Positions 53,275 to 63,058 are shown, counted from the first letter of the stretch. The stretch: DNA of 64,000 nucleotides from CAYOUV01 sp964407265 (GCA_964407265.1 CAYOUV010000001.1:73182-137181); one strand, 5' to 3'. The notes: generated from the sequence alone by a model not told the origin. A program made the numbers and translations.

Positions 53275-53286
53275 GAACAGTTGTTC
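53275..53286 (-). promoter_or_regulatory. SOS-type (LexA) box ahead of the uvrB relic
   Basis: GAAC-AGTT-GTTC. On the minus strand TATAAC, a possible -10, lies just upstream (53288-53293). No intact gene follows it now. Confidence 0.72.
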
Positions 53287-53315
53287 TGTTATATCGCAAA
53301 ATCCAGAAAAATACA

Positions 53316-53346
53316 AAAATCCCGCTGGTTTTCACAGCGGGATTTT
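53316..53346 (-). terminator. Terminator after the repeat lipoprotein gene
   Basis: A 12-bp stem (53316-53327 with 53335-53346) with a seven-base loop and a T-rich tail on the minus strand. Confidence 0.85.
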
Positions 53347-53361
53347 CTTGGTTTGGTTGAT

Positions 53362-54330
53362 TTATGGTACCGGATTGGCCGGGAAAGTTCCGGACGGAGC
53401 GTACCAGTCTCCCGGATTGATGTCCGACGTAACCTGACCGGCTGTGACGGTCACATCCAGGAGGGAATGGTCGGTGCAACTGGCCTGCAGCCCGCAAGGT
53501 ACGGCGGCCGTATAGCCGCCTGACAATCCTGATGCGGAATTGCCGCCAGCCTGCGAATACGCCACCACATGGTAGGTCCCAGCCGGGAGGTCGTCGATTC
53601 GATAAGTGCTTTGACCTTGGTTGGTGATGACATAAAAGTAGAAACTGCTGTTGACGGTGAAAGCAACCACAACCATCCCGGGTAACGCGCTGGACGGATA
53701 GCTCAAAGAGCCGGATATGCTCCCATAGCCGGGGTTCGAATCAGCCCCTGCAGACGCCTGCACTCCGGGCATGGGCGGATAGGTTCCCTCCGGTTGAAAA
53801 AAATCCCCGGGATTGATGTCAGACGCAGTCGCTCCAGCAGTTACATTTACATCAGCCAGCGAATGGTCGTTGCACCCCCCCGAAAAGCCACATAAGACTG
53901 CTTGTGTATACCCTCCAGCTACACCTGAAGGAAAGCCAGCCCCCCCGATTGAATAGGCCACGACATGATAAATGCCTGCCGGCAAATCGAAGGAATAGGA
54001 CGTCTGCCCAGCAGCAGTATCCATAAAACTGACCTCACCGGTCGATACTTTATAGGCAGCAACCCGCATGGCTGGCATCGCATCGGCGGGATATGTTAAT
54101 TTTCCGGTGATCGTACCCATCTCAGAGGACGTAGCTTGAACGGTGGGAACAGCTGCCGCCGCGTTCGTCGGGACGGCCTCCACCGGAGCCTGGGCGGTCA
54201 GCGCCTGAAATGTGGCCTGGACAATGGCACTCACATCCTGGGTAGGTGCTGGCGGCGCCCCTGCAGGTCCGCATGCAGAGGCAACCAATCCCAAAAGTAT
54301 AAGGGCACTCAATAAGCACTTCTTCGACAT
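53362..54330 (-). CDS. Lipoprotein with two tandem carboxypeptidase-regulatory-like repeats
   Basis: 322 residues. Lipobox LVASAC places the lipid Cys at 20, followed by an Ala/Pro/Thr-rich linker to about residue 70. Two repeats of about 110 residues follow; both contain YHVVAYS, a GGYT-AVxCG segment with paired Cys (CGFSGGC, CGLQASC), a DHSL motif and end in SDINPGD. The beta-sandwich pattern is like the CarboxypepD_reg fold. Likely an outer-face adhesin or scaffold; function unknown. Confidence 0.8.
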   Translation of the reverse strand: MSKKCLLSALILLGLVASACGPAGAPPAPTQDVSAIVQATFQALTAQAPVEAVPTNAAAAVPTVQATSSEMGTITGKLTYPADAMPAMRVAAYKVSTGEVSFMDTAAGQTSYSFDLPAGIYHVVAYSIGGAGFPSGVAGGYTQAVLCGFSGGCNDHSLADVNVTAGATASDINPGDFFQPEGTYPPMPGVQASAGADSNPGYGSISGSLSYPSSALPGMVVVAFTVNSSFYFYVITNQGQSTYRIDDLPAGTYHVVAYSQAGGNSASGLSGGYTAAVPCGLQASCTDHSLLDVTVTAGQVTSDINPGDWYAPSGTFPANPVP

Positions 54331-54459
54331 ACAGTATCTCTCCTTGGTTTACCAGTATTTTTTCGAACAAATCGTATCATTCTAGCCCATTAATTACGAA
54401 ATCACCTGCCAATACAGGATTGGATTCGCGCTGAGTGAATTCTTTGCGAATTCAAGCGT

Positions 54460-55434
54460 TCAAAGTGAGAGCCAGGTTCCTAAATTTTTCTCGCGGGCGC
54501 GGCGGTATATATCCGGCGCCACGGCCATATCGTCCATTGCTAAACCCAGATTAATGGCCAGCGTGCGCTCGTCTTCGCTCTGGCGACCAGGCTTAAGGCC
54601 TGCCACGATCTCGCCAAGGTCAGCATAAGGATCGGGCGTCTGCTGAAAGTAACCGACTGATTTGTAATATTGGAATTGGGCGTGATCATCGGTGGAAATA
54701 CGGTCCGCTTGCCGAAATGCAGCCCCGGTCCAATACGAATCGAAATCGACCGCCGAACCGAACGCACCGGGCTGTAACCAATCCGCCTCGATGGTTGGGG
54801 TTGGGTGCTTCAGGATCGGCCCCGAGGTGACCACCAGGTCTGAATCGACCACCGCTTGCCGTGGCTCCTGGACCTCAATCATCTCGAATCCGAACTTTAC
54901 ACGCATCTCGTCAATGAATTTCTGCTGGATTTTGGGCAGCACATCATAGGCATAGACGCGCTTGATCGGGAAGAGGCAGGCCAGGGCTTCCAGGTTGGTC
55001 CGTCCCTGCACACCGCAAGCCAGAATGCCGACGGTCTCCGATTCGGGTCGCGCCAGATATTTGGCAGCCAATCCACTGGCAGCGCCAGTGCGATAGGCCG
55101 TGATCCAGGTGCAGTCCATCACCGCGTACGGAATCCCAGTCTCGGCATCATTCAAGATCAACAAACCGGAGATGTAAGGCAGTCCGCGCTTAAAGTTATC
55201 GGGATAGCCGCTGACCCATTTGATTCCGGCTGAGCGCATCGAGGGGATATAAGCCGGCATGGCATGGATAAAGGCGTCCGGCATGGTGTGAATCCCAGGC
55301 TTGGGAGGCATTTCGACCCTGCCCTGACCCTTTTCAAGAAATGCCTTCTCCAGCAAGTCGATCACGGTCTTCATTTCCAGGCCAACGTTTTCCACATCGG
55401 CCCGTGACAAGTAAAGCAACTGGTTTTCAGACAT
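54460..55434 (-). CDS. Ornithine cyclodeaminase / mu-crystallin family protein
   Basis: 324 residues. The substrate-binding half is K-rich with GIKWVSGYPDN (Lys near residue 72), and the Rossmann nucleotide site reads GILACGVQGRTNLEAL near 136. Family members include ornithine cyclodeaminase, alanine dehydrogenase of archaea, lysine and L-arginine converting enzymes and ketimine reductases, so the substrate is open. It is a single-gene unit on the minus strand. Confidence 0.9.
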   Translation of the reverse strand: MSENQLLYLSRADVENVGLEMKTVIDLLEKAFLEKGQGRVEMPPKPGIHTMPDAFIHAMPAYIPSMRSAGIKWVSGYPDNFKRGLPYISGLLILNDAETGIPYAVMDCTWITAYRTGAASGLAAKYLARPESETVGILACGVQGRTNLEALACLFPIKRVYAYDVLPKIQQKFIDEMRVKFGFEMIEVQEPRQAVVDSDLVVTSGPILKHPTPTIEADWLQPGAFGSAVDFDSYWTGAAFRQADRISTDDHAQFQYYKSVGYFQQTPDPYADLGEIVAGLKPGRQSEDERTLAINLGLAMDDMAVAPDIYRRAREKNLGTWLSL

Positions 55435-55495
55435 AGCGGCTCCTCAGACAAGACGCTTGAAATGTGTAATACAAGCTATATGATAGACGCTCTTA

Positions 55496-58400
55496 TTAAT
55501 ATTCTGTCTCGCGCGCTAAAACCAACAAGGTCAGATACGTTGAGCGCCCGATTTCCTGTAACTTTTTCGGATCGATGATCTCTGGGCCATCACGCGGAGT
55601 GTGGACATCTTGGTCCGAGCCATCCCAGCTTACCGAAAGGGTCAGCGCAGATCGCTGTCCAAAGCCTGGTCGAGCCTCGTGCCCATAATGAGGACTGCGG
55701 CCGCGAGTTGTCGTCGCGACATTGTATCGACTGGCTGCAGATTGGTACAATTTTACCAGCCGATAACTACTGTCCTCACCCAAGGCAATTGAGGTCCCAC
55801 TGCCCGAACCCACCCCGGATAATTCAATCACCGCTTCGACCGTCAGCAGGTTAAAGCCCGTCTTGGCATTCATGATATTGACCACGCTCAAGCCTTCCCT
55901 GCGTTCGCCGCCGGCCCAGGCGACAAACAGAATGGTTTTATCCGGCTTGTAAGAACTTTCCTTCAGTAAGCGGGCCAATTCAAGCATCATGGCTACGCCG
56001 GAGGCATTATCATTTGCCCCTGGATAGAGCGTACCATCCGGGCCAACGCCTAGCCCGTCATAGTAAGCGCTGACGATGATCACTTGTTGATCCAGCCCCG
56101 AACCCACTTCTGCGGCCTCACCCGGAATAAAGCCCAAGATATTGATGTATTTCTCACTCAGGTCGTCTTTCTCATAAACCGGGATCGACATCCTGACCGA
56201 TTCCCCCTCCCCGGTCAAGGCGTACTGGCCAATGCCCAGGGTGCCGGCCATTTGATTAAACCGGGCAAGACTGCTTCCTGCAGAAACCAGCAACTTGTCG
56301 GCCAGAGCCGGCGAAATCAGAATAGCAGGCTTGGTGACAGAATGGCCGTAATAAAATTGCTGAAATGGATAAACATCACGACGTTCCAGTGAATAATTGT
56401 CATCGGCGATAACCAATATTCCAGCGACAACATTAACATTGACCTTTCCAAGATCCGCTGCGTGGACAATAACAACCCGTCCTTCTGCAGGGCTGTTTCT
56501 CAATCCGTAAGAGTCCGAACTAGTGGAATCAGGAGGCGGCCCAAAAGTCAGTCCCATGACGGGTGCCTGAGCATCCCCGAAGAGGAGTGCCTGGCCGATT
56601 TCAGCATAATCCTGCCGGTAAACGAGACTGCCAACCGGTTGACCATTACCATTCAAGATTGACAATTCCGGCATGCCAGCCAGATGGTAACGTGGATCAA
56701 CCAGGTTTTGTAAAAATGTGTTGTTCTGACCGGCGGGTAAGAGGCCGATTTCGGACATCCGTTTAGCAATGTAATCTGCAGCTTTCTCAGCACCTGGTGT
56801 CCCGGTTTCGCGTCCCTGGAATTCAGGCGACGCCAAGGCTTGGATATCCTGCATGACGCGTTGCTGGTCAAACTTAAGACCTTCAGCATGATAGACACCC
56901 AGCGGGGTATTCGACCGCAAGACGAGAGATAGGGCGACTACAATCGAGACGGCTCCCATGAAGGTGTAACGATTAAAAATGCGACTCAGGTTAGCCTGAC
57001 TCTCATCCAGGAATCGACGCAAACCCTCTCCCATCAGATTAAACGCCATAATCGAAAGGAAAAAGGCTATCCCCGGATAAAACGCCATCCATGGATAACT
57101 ACGCCACCATGTACGCACGTTAGCGATCAGGGCTGCCCATTCGGGTACGTCAGAGAAATGCACAATAATTGGGGTCATGCCGGGACCTTCCCCGATCATG
57201 GCTGCAAAACCGCCACCCAGGAAGACATTCAGGTAACCAAGTTCAGCCAGCAACATCAGCACCCCGCCCATCTCCAATACCGCAACCACGATCAACGAAC
57301 CAACCAGGTTGGGGAAGATATGACGCAGCATAATCTGATCATCGCGCGCGCCAATTGAACGGGCTGACTCGACATACAATTGCGGTTTTAACCCAATCAC
57401 TTGTCCACGAACGAACTGAGCCACCTCGCCCCAGCCAACGACAGAAATCCCGATCACAAAAATCAGCATACCCTGCTGGATACCAAGCGCCTGGATCACG
57501 ATCATCGCAAACAACGTCACCGGGAAGGCCGCCCACACCCCGATTGCGCCGGTGATCAACCGGTCCAGCCAGCCACCGCGCTGCCAGCCAGCAAGCCCAC
57601 CAAAAAACACGCCCAGCAAGACGCGGGCCAGCATCCCAAAGAATGCCAGCGAGAGCGTCTGCCTGGCACCATACAACACCAGGGCTTGAATGTCACGTCC
57701 AACGTAATCCGTCCCCCAGGGGAAGACGGATGATGGCTCAAACGGCGGCGCGTACACCTTGCCATTAATGATCATGACCGTATGGGTTTCATACGGGCTT
57801 GAAGATGTCAAACGCTCCCCAAAGAAGACCAGCCCTGCCAGCGCCAACACCAGCAAAGTTCCAATAATCAAGGTGGGATTGGTACCAAGGCTATGTAGAA
57901 CCCAACGCCTGCGTGACAATCCTTGCTCATGATCGTTCAGTTCGCGGATCTCATCGGGGATTTTCGGCAAAGGCGGTAAAGTGGTCGATTTTTTTCTAAA
58001 CCGGGATATTATATCCCGTGCCCACGCCCCAATTAACTCTCCAATCTCGCGCAACCAGCCAAAAAAGGTTGGACGCTCCTCGCGGTCTTGCGTGCCGCCA
58101 TTTTCACGAAGGCGGGCATCCAGCAGCGGAAATGAAATCTCGATTATCAAGTTGACTAACAGGAAGAACATGCCCAGAGACAAAATCAGGTCAATTACAA
58201 GTGGGGCATTTCCGCGCGAGATGGCTTCCAACAAGGTCAAACCGACCCCGGGCCAGGCAAAGAACAATTCCACCACCGGAAGGCTAGCCAGGGAAAAGCG
58301 CAGCGAAGTCCCCAGGGTGGTTAACACCGGGATGAGCACATTACGCATGGCGTGTCGATTTCGAATTAAAAACTCCGGCACACCTTTTGCCTTGGCGGTG

Positions 58401-59047
58401 CGGATGTAATCCTGTCGCAGTACATCTGTCACAGTAACATAAGTTACCTGGACAATTTGAGCCAGAGGACGCATGGCCAGCACCAGTGCCGGCATAATTA
58501 GGTGCGCATCTAAGCCAAAACCCACCGAAGGCAATAACGACACATTAAACCATCGGTACATTTGGATGTTGACGACCCAAAACAGCATGCCCAATAAAAA
58601 GCTGGGCGTGGAAACACCTAAAACCGAAACCAACATCATCACCGAGGCTGTTGACTTGTGTTTGGATAGTGCTGCTGCAATCCCAAACGGGACTCCAATC
58701 AATACCGCCAATCCGAGCGAGAAGAGCAACAAAACAGCGCTGTTTCCAAGTATCCCCGAAACCAGGCCGAAAGCCGGTAAATTTGCTTTGTGCCAATAGT
58801 AGGTTTGGGGATGGACGACGAGATATTGGCCAACGCGTACCAATGCTTCCAAAGCTGCATTGAGCGGTTGAGCCGGTAGGTGTTCACGCCCGCGCTCGGC
58901 CAGGATCAATCCAAAGGAAGTTAGATAGGCGATCACCAACAAAGTCCCCAACATACTCGCAATGCGACGAAAAACCAGTCGCAATTCGGTCAACGAGGTC
59001 TGTCGAGCGCTGGATGATCTGGTTGTCTTTATCGCTGTTTCTGTCAT
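55496..59047 (-). CDS. Fusion of two oligopeptide ABC permeases (DppB-DppC type) with a degenerate M28 peptidase domain
   Basis: 1183 residues from the ATG that overlaps the mfd stop (ATGA); a longer frame lies inside mfd. Residues about 30-320 are a DppB-type permease with EAA loop DYIRTAKAKGVPEF. Residues about 385-690 are a DppC-type permease with EAA loop LYVESARSIGARDD. A helix near 700-715 leads to an M28 aminopeptidase-like domain with a PA-like insert (about 725-1183). Its metal-site motifs are eroded: the HxD pair is Y995-Y996-D997, the EE pair is GE (E1048), the later Asp is replaced by SGV, while the middle Asp in GANDNASG and the last His in VHTPRD remain. No binding-protein or ATPase gene is nearby. 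Confidence 0.9.
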   Translation of the reverse strand: MTETAIKTTRSSSARQTSLTELRLVFRRIASMLGTLLVIAYLTSFGLILAERGREHLPAQPLNAALEALVRVGQYLVVHPQTYYWHKANLPAFGLVSGILGNSAVLLLFSLGLAVLIGVPFGIAAALSKHKSTASVMMLVSVLGVSTPSFLLGMLFWVVNIQMYRWFNVSLLPSVGFGLDAHLIMPALVLAMRPLAQIVQVTYVTVTDVLRQDYIRTAKAKGVPEFLIRNRHAMRNVLIPVLTTLGTSLRFSLASLPVVELFFAWPGVGLTLLEAISRGNAPLVIDLILSLGMFFLLVNLIIEISFPLLDARLRENGGTQDREERPTFFGWLREIGELIGAWARDIISRFRKKSTTLPPLPKIPDEIRELNDHEQGLSRRRWVLHSLGTNPTLIIGTLLVLALAGLVFFGERLTSSSPYETHTVMIINGKVYAPPFEPSSVFPWGTDYVGRDIQALVLYGARQTLSLAFFGMLARVLLGVFFGGLAGWQRGGWLDRLITGAIGVWAAFPVTLFAMIVIQALGIQQGMLIFVIGISVVGWGEVAQFVRGQVIGLKPQLYVESARSIGARDDQIMLRHIFPNLVGSLIVVAVLEMGGVLMLLAELGYLNVFLGGGFAAMIGEGPGMTPIIVHFSDVPEWAALIANVRTWWRSYPWMAFYPGIAFFLSIMAFNLMGEGLRRFLDESQANLSRIFNRYTFMGAVSIVVALSLVLRSNTPLGVYHAEGLKFDQQRVMQDIQALASPEFQGRETGTPGAEKAADYIAKRMSEIGLLPAGQNNTFLQNLVDPRYHLAGMPELSILNGNGQPVGSLVYRQDYAEIGQALLFGDAQAPVMGLTFGPPPDSTSSDSYGLRNSPAEGRVVIVHAADLGKVNVNVVAGILVIADDNYSLERRDVYPFQQFYYGHSVTKPAILISPALADKLLVSAGSSLARFNQMAGTLGIGQYALTGEGESVRMSIPVYEKDDLSEKYINILGFIPGEAAEVGSGLDQQVIIVSAYYDGLGVGPDGTLYPGANDNASGVAMMLELARLLKESSYKPDKTILFVAWAGGERREGLSVVNIMNAKTGFNLLTVEAVIELSGVGSGSGTSIALGEDSSYRLVKLYQSAASRYNVATTTRGRSPHYGHEARPGFGQRSALTLSVSWDGSDQDVHTPRDGPEIIDPKKLQEIGRSTYLTLLVLARETEY

Positions 59048-62000
59048 GTAGTCCTCTGCAGCAAAGAGATGGTCTCTAGCAGCTTCTCTTGCCAATCCGC
59101 TTCGCGCCCAAAGTTACACCAATAGGCATTTTTACCGCCGCGCACCTTAGGACCCAAATCTCGCAGCGACTTCATCGGGGTACCTTCCGGAGGAGCCGGA
59201 TAGCGCAGAACGATCTGACCGGTTTCCATCCCAATTGACGTCAGTCCTGCCGCTTCTGCGTTCAACTTGACACGCATCTGATAGAAGAGGTTCTCGACCA
59301 TCTCAGGTGGTGGCCCGAAACGATCCTTAAATTCGGAACGCAGAGCGTCGATCTCGCTTTCATCGCGCATATCAGCAATACGGCGGTACAAGCGCAGGCG
59401 AAGGTCCTGATCCGGGATGTAATCGCGTGGGATGCCAACCGCCAGGGGTAAATCCACATTGACCGGCATGGCAATCGGTGCGTTGAAGGCTTCGAATGCT
59501 GATCCGGTGTCGGGTAATCTATCCCCAGCCGAGGCTCGGAGGCGGCGCACGGCATCCGCCAGAAGACGCGTATAAAGATGAAAACCAACTGCCTGGATGT
59601 GCCCATGCTGACGATTTCCCAACAACTCTCCCGCGCCGCGAATTTCGAGATCGCGCATGGCGATCGAATAACCCGCACCCAATTGGGTGTTTTCTGCGAT
59701 GACTTCCAGGCGTTGCTGTCCATCTATAGTTGGGGATTTTTTACGATGGCGGAAAAAATAAGCATAAGCGCGTACAGCACCGCGCCCAACGCGCCCACGC
59801 AACTGGTAGAGCTGTGCCAAGCCGAAGGTATCCGCGCGATCAACAATCAACGTATTGGCATTGGGGATATCGAGGCCCGATTCGATGATCGAAGTCGAAA
59901 GCAGTACATCGACCTGCCCGGAAGTAAATCGACGCATAACATTTGCCAATTCACTTTCCGGCATCTGACCGTGAGCTATTGCAATCCGGGCCTCCGGGAC
60001 CAAATTTTCGAGATGGATCTTCATCGCCTCAATCGTATGTACACGGTTGTGCACGAAAAATATTTGTCCACCTCGTTCCAGTTCACGCAGAATGGCCTGT
60101 CGTGTCAAGCGCTGTGAATACGGTCCGACGTGCGTAATGATTGGTAAACGCTCTTCCGGAGGTGTATTCAAGTTTGAGATGTCACGAACGCCGGTCAAAG
60201 CCATATATAAAGTACGTGGAATCGGTGTGGCGGTCAAGGTCAGCACGTCCACTTCGGTTCGCAACTTCTTAAGATGCTCCTTATGGGTCACACCAAAACG
60301 TTGTTCTTCGTCGATGACAACCAACCCCAGATCTTTGAACTGTACGTCAGGCGATATCAAACGATGCGTGCCAATGACGATGTCGATCGCGCCGGTGGCC
60401 AGACCGTAGATGATCTCGTTTTGCTCGCGCGGTGTACGGAATCGCGAAAGCATCTCGACAGCAACCGGAAAAGCCGCCAGGCGCTGGCGGAAGGTTTCGT
60501 AATGTTGTTGGGCTAACACTGTGGTAGGAACCAAAATTGCTACTTGCTTGCCATCCATTACGGCCTTGAACGCCCCCCGCAAGGCTACTTCGGTCTTACC
60601 GTAACCAACGTCTCCGCAAAGTAAACGATCCATCGGCCGGGCTGTTTCCATATCGTGTTTAATGTCGTTCAAGGCTTGTAGCTGGTCTTGTGTCTCGATA
60701 TAAGGGAATGAGTCTTCCAATTCATGCTGCCAGACCGAATCATCGCTAAAGGCGTAGCCATGCACAACCTGGCGGCGTGCGTAAAGATCGAGCAATTCCC
60801 CGGCCATCTGTTGGACGGCCTCCCTTACTCGCGCCTTCTTCTCCTGCCAGGCTTGACCGCCCAGGCTGTCCAAGCCGGGCAATCCGCCTTCCGCACCGAC
60901 ATAGCGTGTCAATCGGTCAGCCTGGTGAACGGGGACAAACAGCTGGTCGCCGGCGTCATATTCGAGGCACAGAAATTCTCGTTCGTGCCCATCGAGCTGC
61001 CGCTGGACGAGCCCGACATAACGCCCGATGCCGTGATCCACATGGACCACAAAATCGCCCGACTGCAAATCGGCATAGACCCCTTCGGGTGCTTCAGCCA
61101 TCGGCTGCTGGCGCATGCGAGGCTGCGGACGTTTCCATCCGAAGATCTCCGAATCCGTAAACAGGTGCAGTGGTGGCCGATCGGGAGGATGCAGTTCCCA
61201 CCCTTCTGACAGACTGGCTTCGATGAATTCGGGTTCCCGAGCCGCATCGGGGCAGGCCGCGTCCGTCCACAATTCCTGCAGGCGGGCATATTGGCGCGAC
61301 ACGATCACCACCGGTTCACCTTTACACGCCAGGTCAGAGACATATTCCATAAACGGTTTGACTCGTCCTCCATAGCGAGGACCGGGAGCAAATGCTTTGG
61401 CTAAACTCTGGTCGGTTCCATCAACCTCAGCGGTGGAATGACCAAGTTCCAGCCACGGACGGGCACCCAAGCTGTCGACTATTTCTGACCAGGTCAGATA
61501 AGGGATAGGGAAATCTTCATCCAGTGTTTCTTCATTGATGCTTTCCTGCCGGAATTTGACCGCCTGCTCCTCGATCTCATTCACAACTGCTTCAACTACG
61601 CTTAAATCTTCGAGCAGTACGATTGCTTTCGCGGGCAGGTAATCCAGTATGGAGGCCGGAACGGCATGCAAGCGAGGGATGTAAAACTCGGACAACTCAT
61701 TGACCGAGGCATTATCTGCTTCCGGCAAGATATATTCCCTGGCCGGGGTAACCAGGATCGACTCCAGATTCTCCACTGTTCGCTGCGAAGCCGGATCAAA
61801 AAGACGGATGGTATCGATCTCGTCGCCAAAAAACTCAAGACGAACTGGTAGGCGCTCAGCTACCGGCCAGATATCCAGAATACCGCCGCGACGTGAAAAC
61901 TGACCTGGTTCGAGCACGGTATCTAAGCGCTGATAGCCGATCTGTGCCCACGAATGCAACAAGCTGTCCGGCTTGAAGATCTGCGAGACCTTAATACGCT

Positions 62001-62442
62001 TGCTGGCTTTGAGATAATCCCGGCGTGGTACAGTGCGCGTCATTAACGCCCGGCCTGAGCTGATAATGACTGGTGGTACGTCCGGCTTTTGTACAAACGG
62101 CAGGTGATACGCAGCCAGGGCAGTCAGAGCCTGAAGGCGTTCGCGACGGGTGGTACTCCCCCAGGCTGCTTGTTCATAAAAAAGCGGGTTCGGTTCTGCG
62201 AACAGGTATCGCGTTCCTCTATCCATCCAGAAAGACAGCTCGTCAAAAAGCGAGAGCGCTTTGTCAGCCCGATCCGTGACCAACAAGATAGGCTGTTCCA
62301 GATCCGTATGCAAAGCTGTCAGGACAGGCAAGCGGGCAGCACGCGGCAGTCCCAATCCGTTCACTTTCTCACCGGATCGGATCGAAGCCAGCAAATGTTG
62401 ATATTCTGGCAGATTGCGGATTTGATCGAGAAGAAAATTCAT
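59044..62442 (-). CDS. mfd: Transcription-repair coupling factor Mfd
   Basis: 1132 residues, normal length. The UvrB-like N-terminal module is followed by the RNA polymerase interacting domain (FVVHVDHGIGRYVGL), the translocase with LLCGDVGYGKTEVA and the DEEQ box VIDEEQRFG, and the TRCF C-terminal domain. It removes stalled RNA polymerase and recruits UvrA. It starts 25 bases after pth and overlaps the permease-peptidase fusion gene. Confidence 0.97.
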   Translation of the reverse strand: MNFLLDQIRNLPEYQHLLASIRSGEKVNGLGLPRAARLPVLTALHTDLEQPILLVTDRADKALSLFDELSFWMDRGTRYLFAEPNPLFYEQAAWGSTTRRERLQALTALAAYHLPFVQKPDVPPVIISSGRALMTRTVPRRDYLKASKRIKVSQIFKPDSLLHSWAQIGYQRLDTVLEPGQFSRRGGILDIWPVAERLPVRLEFFGDEIDTIRLFDPASQRTVENLESILVTPAREYILPEADNASVNELSEFYIPRLHAVPASILDYLPAKAIVLLEDLSVVEAVVNEIEEQAVKFRQESINEETLDEDFPIPYLTWSEIVDSLGARPWLELGHSTAEVDGTDQSLAKAFAPGPRYGGRVKPFMEYVSDLACKGEPVVIVSRQYARLQELWTDAACPDAAREPEFIEASLSEGWELHPPDRPPLHLFTDSEIFGWKRPQPRMRQQPMAEAPEGVYADLQSGDFVVHVDHGIGRYVGLVQRQLDGHEREFLCLEYDAGDQLFVPVHQADRLTRYVGAEGGLPGLDSLGGQAWQEKKARVREAVQQMAGELLDLYARRQVVHGYAFSDDSVWQHELEDSFPYIETQDQLQALNDIKHDMETARPMDRLLCGDVGYGKTEVALRGAFKAVMDGKQVAILVPTTVLAQQHYETFRQRLAAFPVAVEMLSRFRTPREQNEIIYGLATGAIDIVIGTHRLISPDVQFKDLGLVVIDEEQRFGVTHKEHLKKLRTEVDVLTLTATPIPRTLYMALTGVRDISNLNTPPEERLPIITHVGPYSQRLTRQAILRELERGGQIFFVHNRVHTIEAMKIHLENLVPEARIAIAHGQMPESELANVMRRFTSGQVDVLLSTSIIESGLDIPNANTLIVDRADTFGLAQLYQLRGRVGRGAVRAYAYFFRHRKKSPTIDGQQRLEVIAENTQLGAGYSIAMRDLEIRGAGELLGNRQHGHIQAVGFHLYTRLLADAVRRLRASAGDRLPDTGSAFEAFNAPIAMPVNVDLPLAVGIPRDYIPDQDLRLRLYRRIADMRDESEIDALRSEFKDRFGPPPEMVENLFYQMRVKLNAEAAGLTSIGMETGQIVLRYPAPPEGTPMKSLRDLGPKVRGGKNAYWCNFGREADWQEKLLETISLLQRTT

Positions 62443-62467
62443 TCCGAGCTAGGTCAAGCAGATGAAA

Positions 62468-63058
62468 TTATTCGCCGTTGCCTGCGCCATTGAATTTATT
62501 CATCGTGGCATCCAGGCCTTCGGATACAAACATCAGGGCAGCATCGGCAGCCCGGTCAAGAAACTCTGAGAGCAGAGTCAAATCAGTTTGAGGAAAATCC
62601 TGCAACACGTAATCGGCTGGGTCCATGCGACCGGGTGGGCGGCCAATGCCAAGGCGCAAACGGGGAAAAGCCTGTGTGCCTAACCTTTGGATGGTGGAAG
62701 CCACACCCTTCTGCCCGGCCGAGCCTCCGTCAGGACGAAGCCGGATGGTATCAAAAGGTAAGTCAAGATCATCGTAAACCAGCAAAAAGTTCTCTAACGG
62801 CAGCTTATAAAAACGCACCAATCCCTGCACAGCCTGACCGGACAGGTTCATGAAGGTTTGCGGCTTGGCCAGGAGTAATTTTCTGCTATCGTAAACCACC
62901 GATCCAACCAACGCCTTGGATTGCATACGGTTCAAACGCAGGTTGAGGCGTACAGCCAACCGATCCGCCAGCATAAAGCCAATGTTATGCCGGTTATCTC
63001 TATATTCGCGACCCGGATTTCCCAGGCCAACAATCAGAAAAGGAGAATTATCTGTCAT
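62468..63058 (-). CDS. pth: Peptidyl-tRNA hydrolase
   Basis: 196 residues. The family signature is complete: VGLGNPGREYRDNRHNIGF with the catalytic His near residue 23, KPQTFMNLSG, YDDLDLP and GSAGQKGVAS. It releases tRNA from dropped peptidyl-tRNA. It begins 9 bases after the upstream gene and is in the same operon as mfd, a common pairing in bacteria. Confidence 0.96.
   Translation of the reverse strand: MTDNSPFLIVGLGNPGREYRDNRHNIGFMLADRLAVRLNLRLNRMQSKALVGSVVYDSRKLLLAKPQTFMNLSGQAVQGLVRFYKLPLENFLLVYDDLDLPFDTIRLRPDGGSAGQKGVASTIQRLGTQAFPRLRLGIGRPPGRMDPADYVLQDFPQTDLTLLSEFLDRAADAALMFVSEGLDATMNKFNGAGNGE

Noticed and set aside
53225..53497. 90-residue minus-strand frame ending in FKLQAP
   Set aside because: It runs through a terminator and is antisense-like in composition; only its last eight codons are of interest, as a uvrB relic.
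54436..54454. Hairpin TGAATTC/GAATTCA downstream of the cyclodeaminase-like gene
   Set aside because: Seven-base arms and no T tract; too weak to call a terminator.
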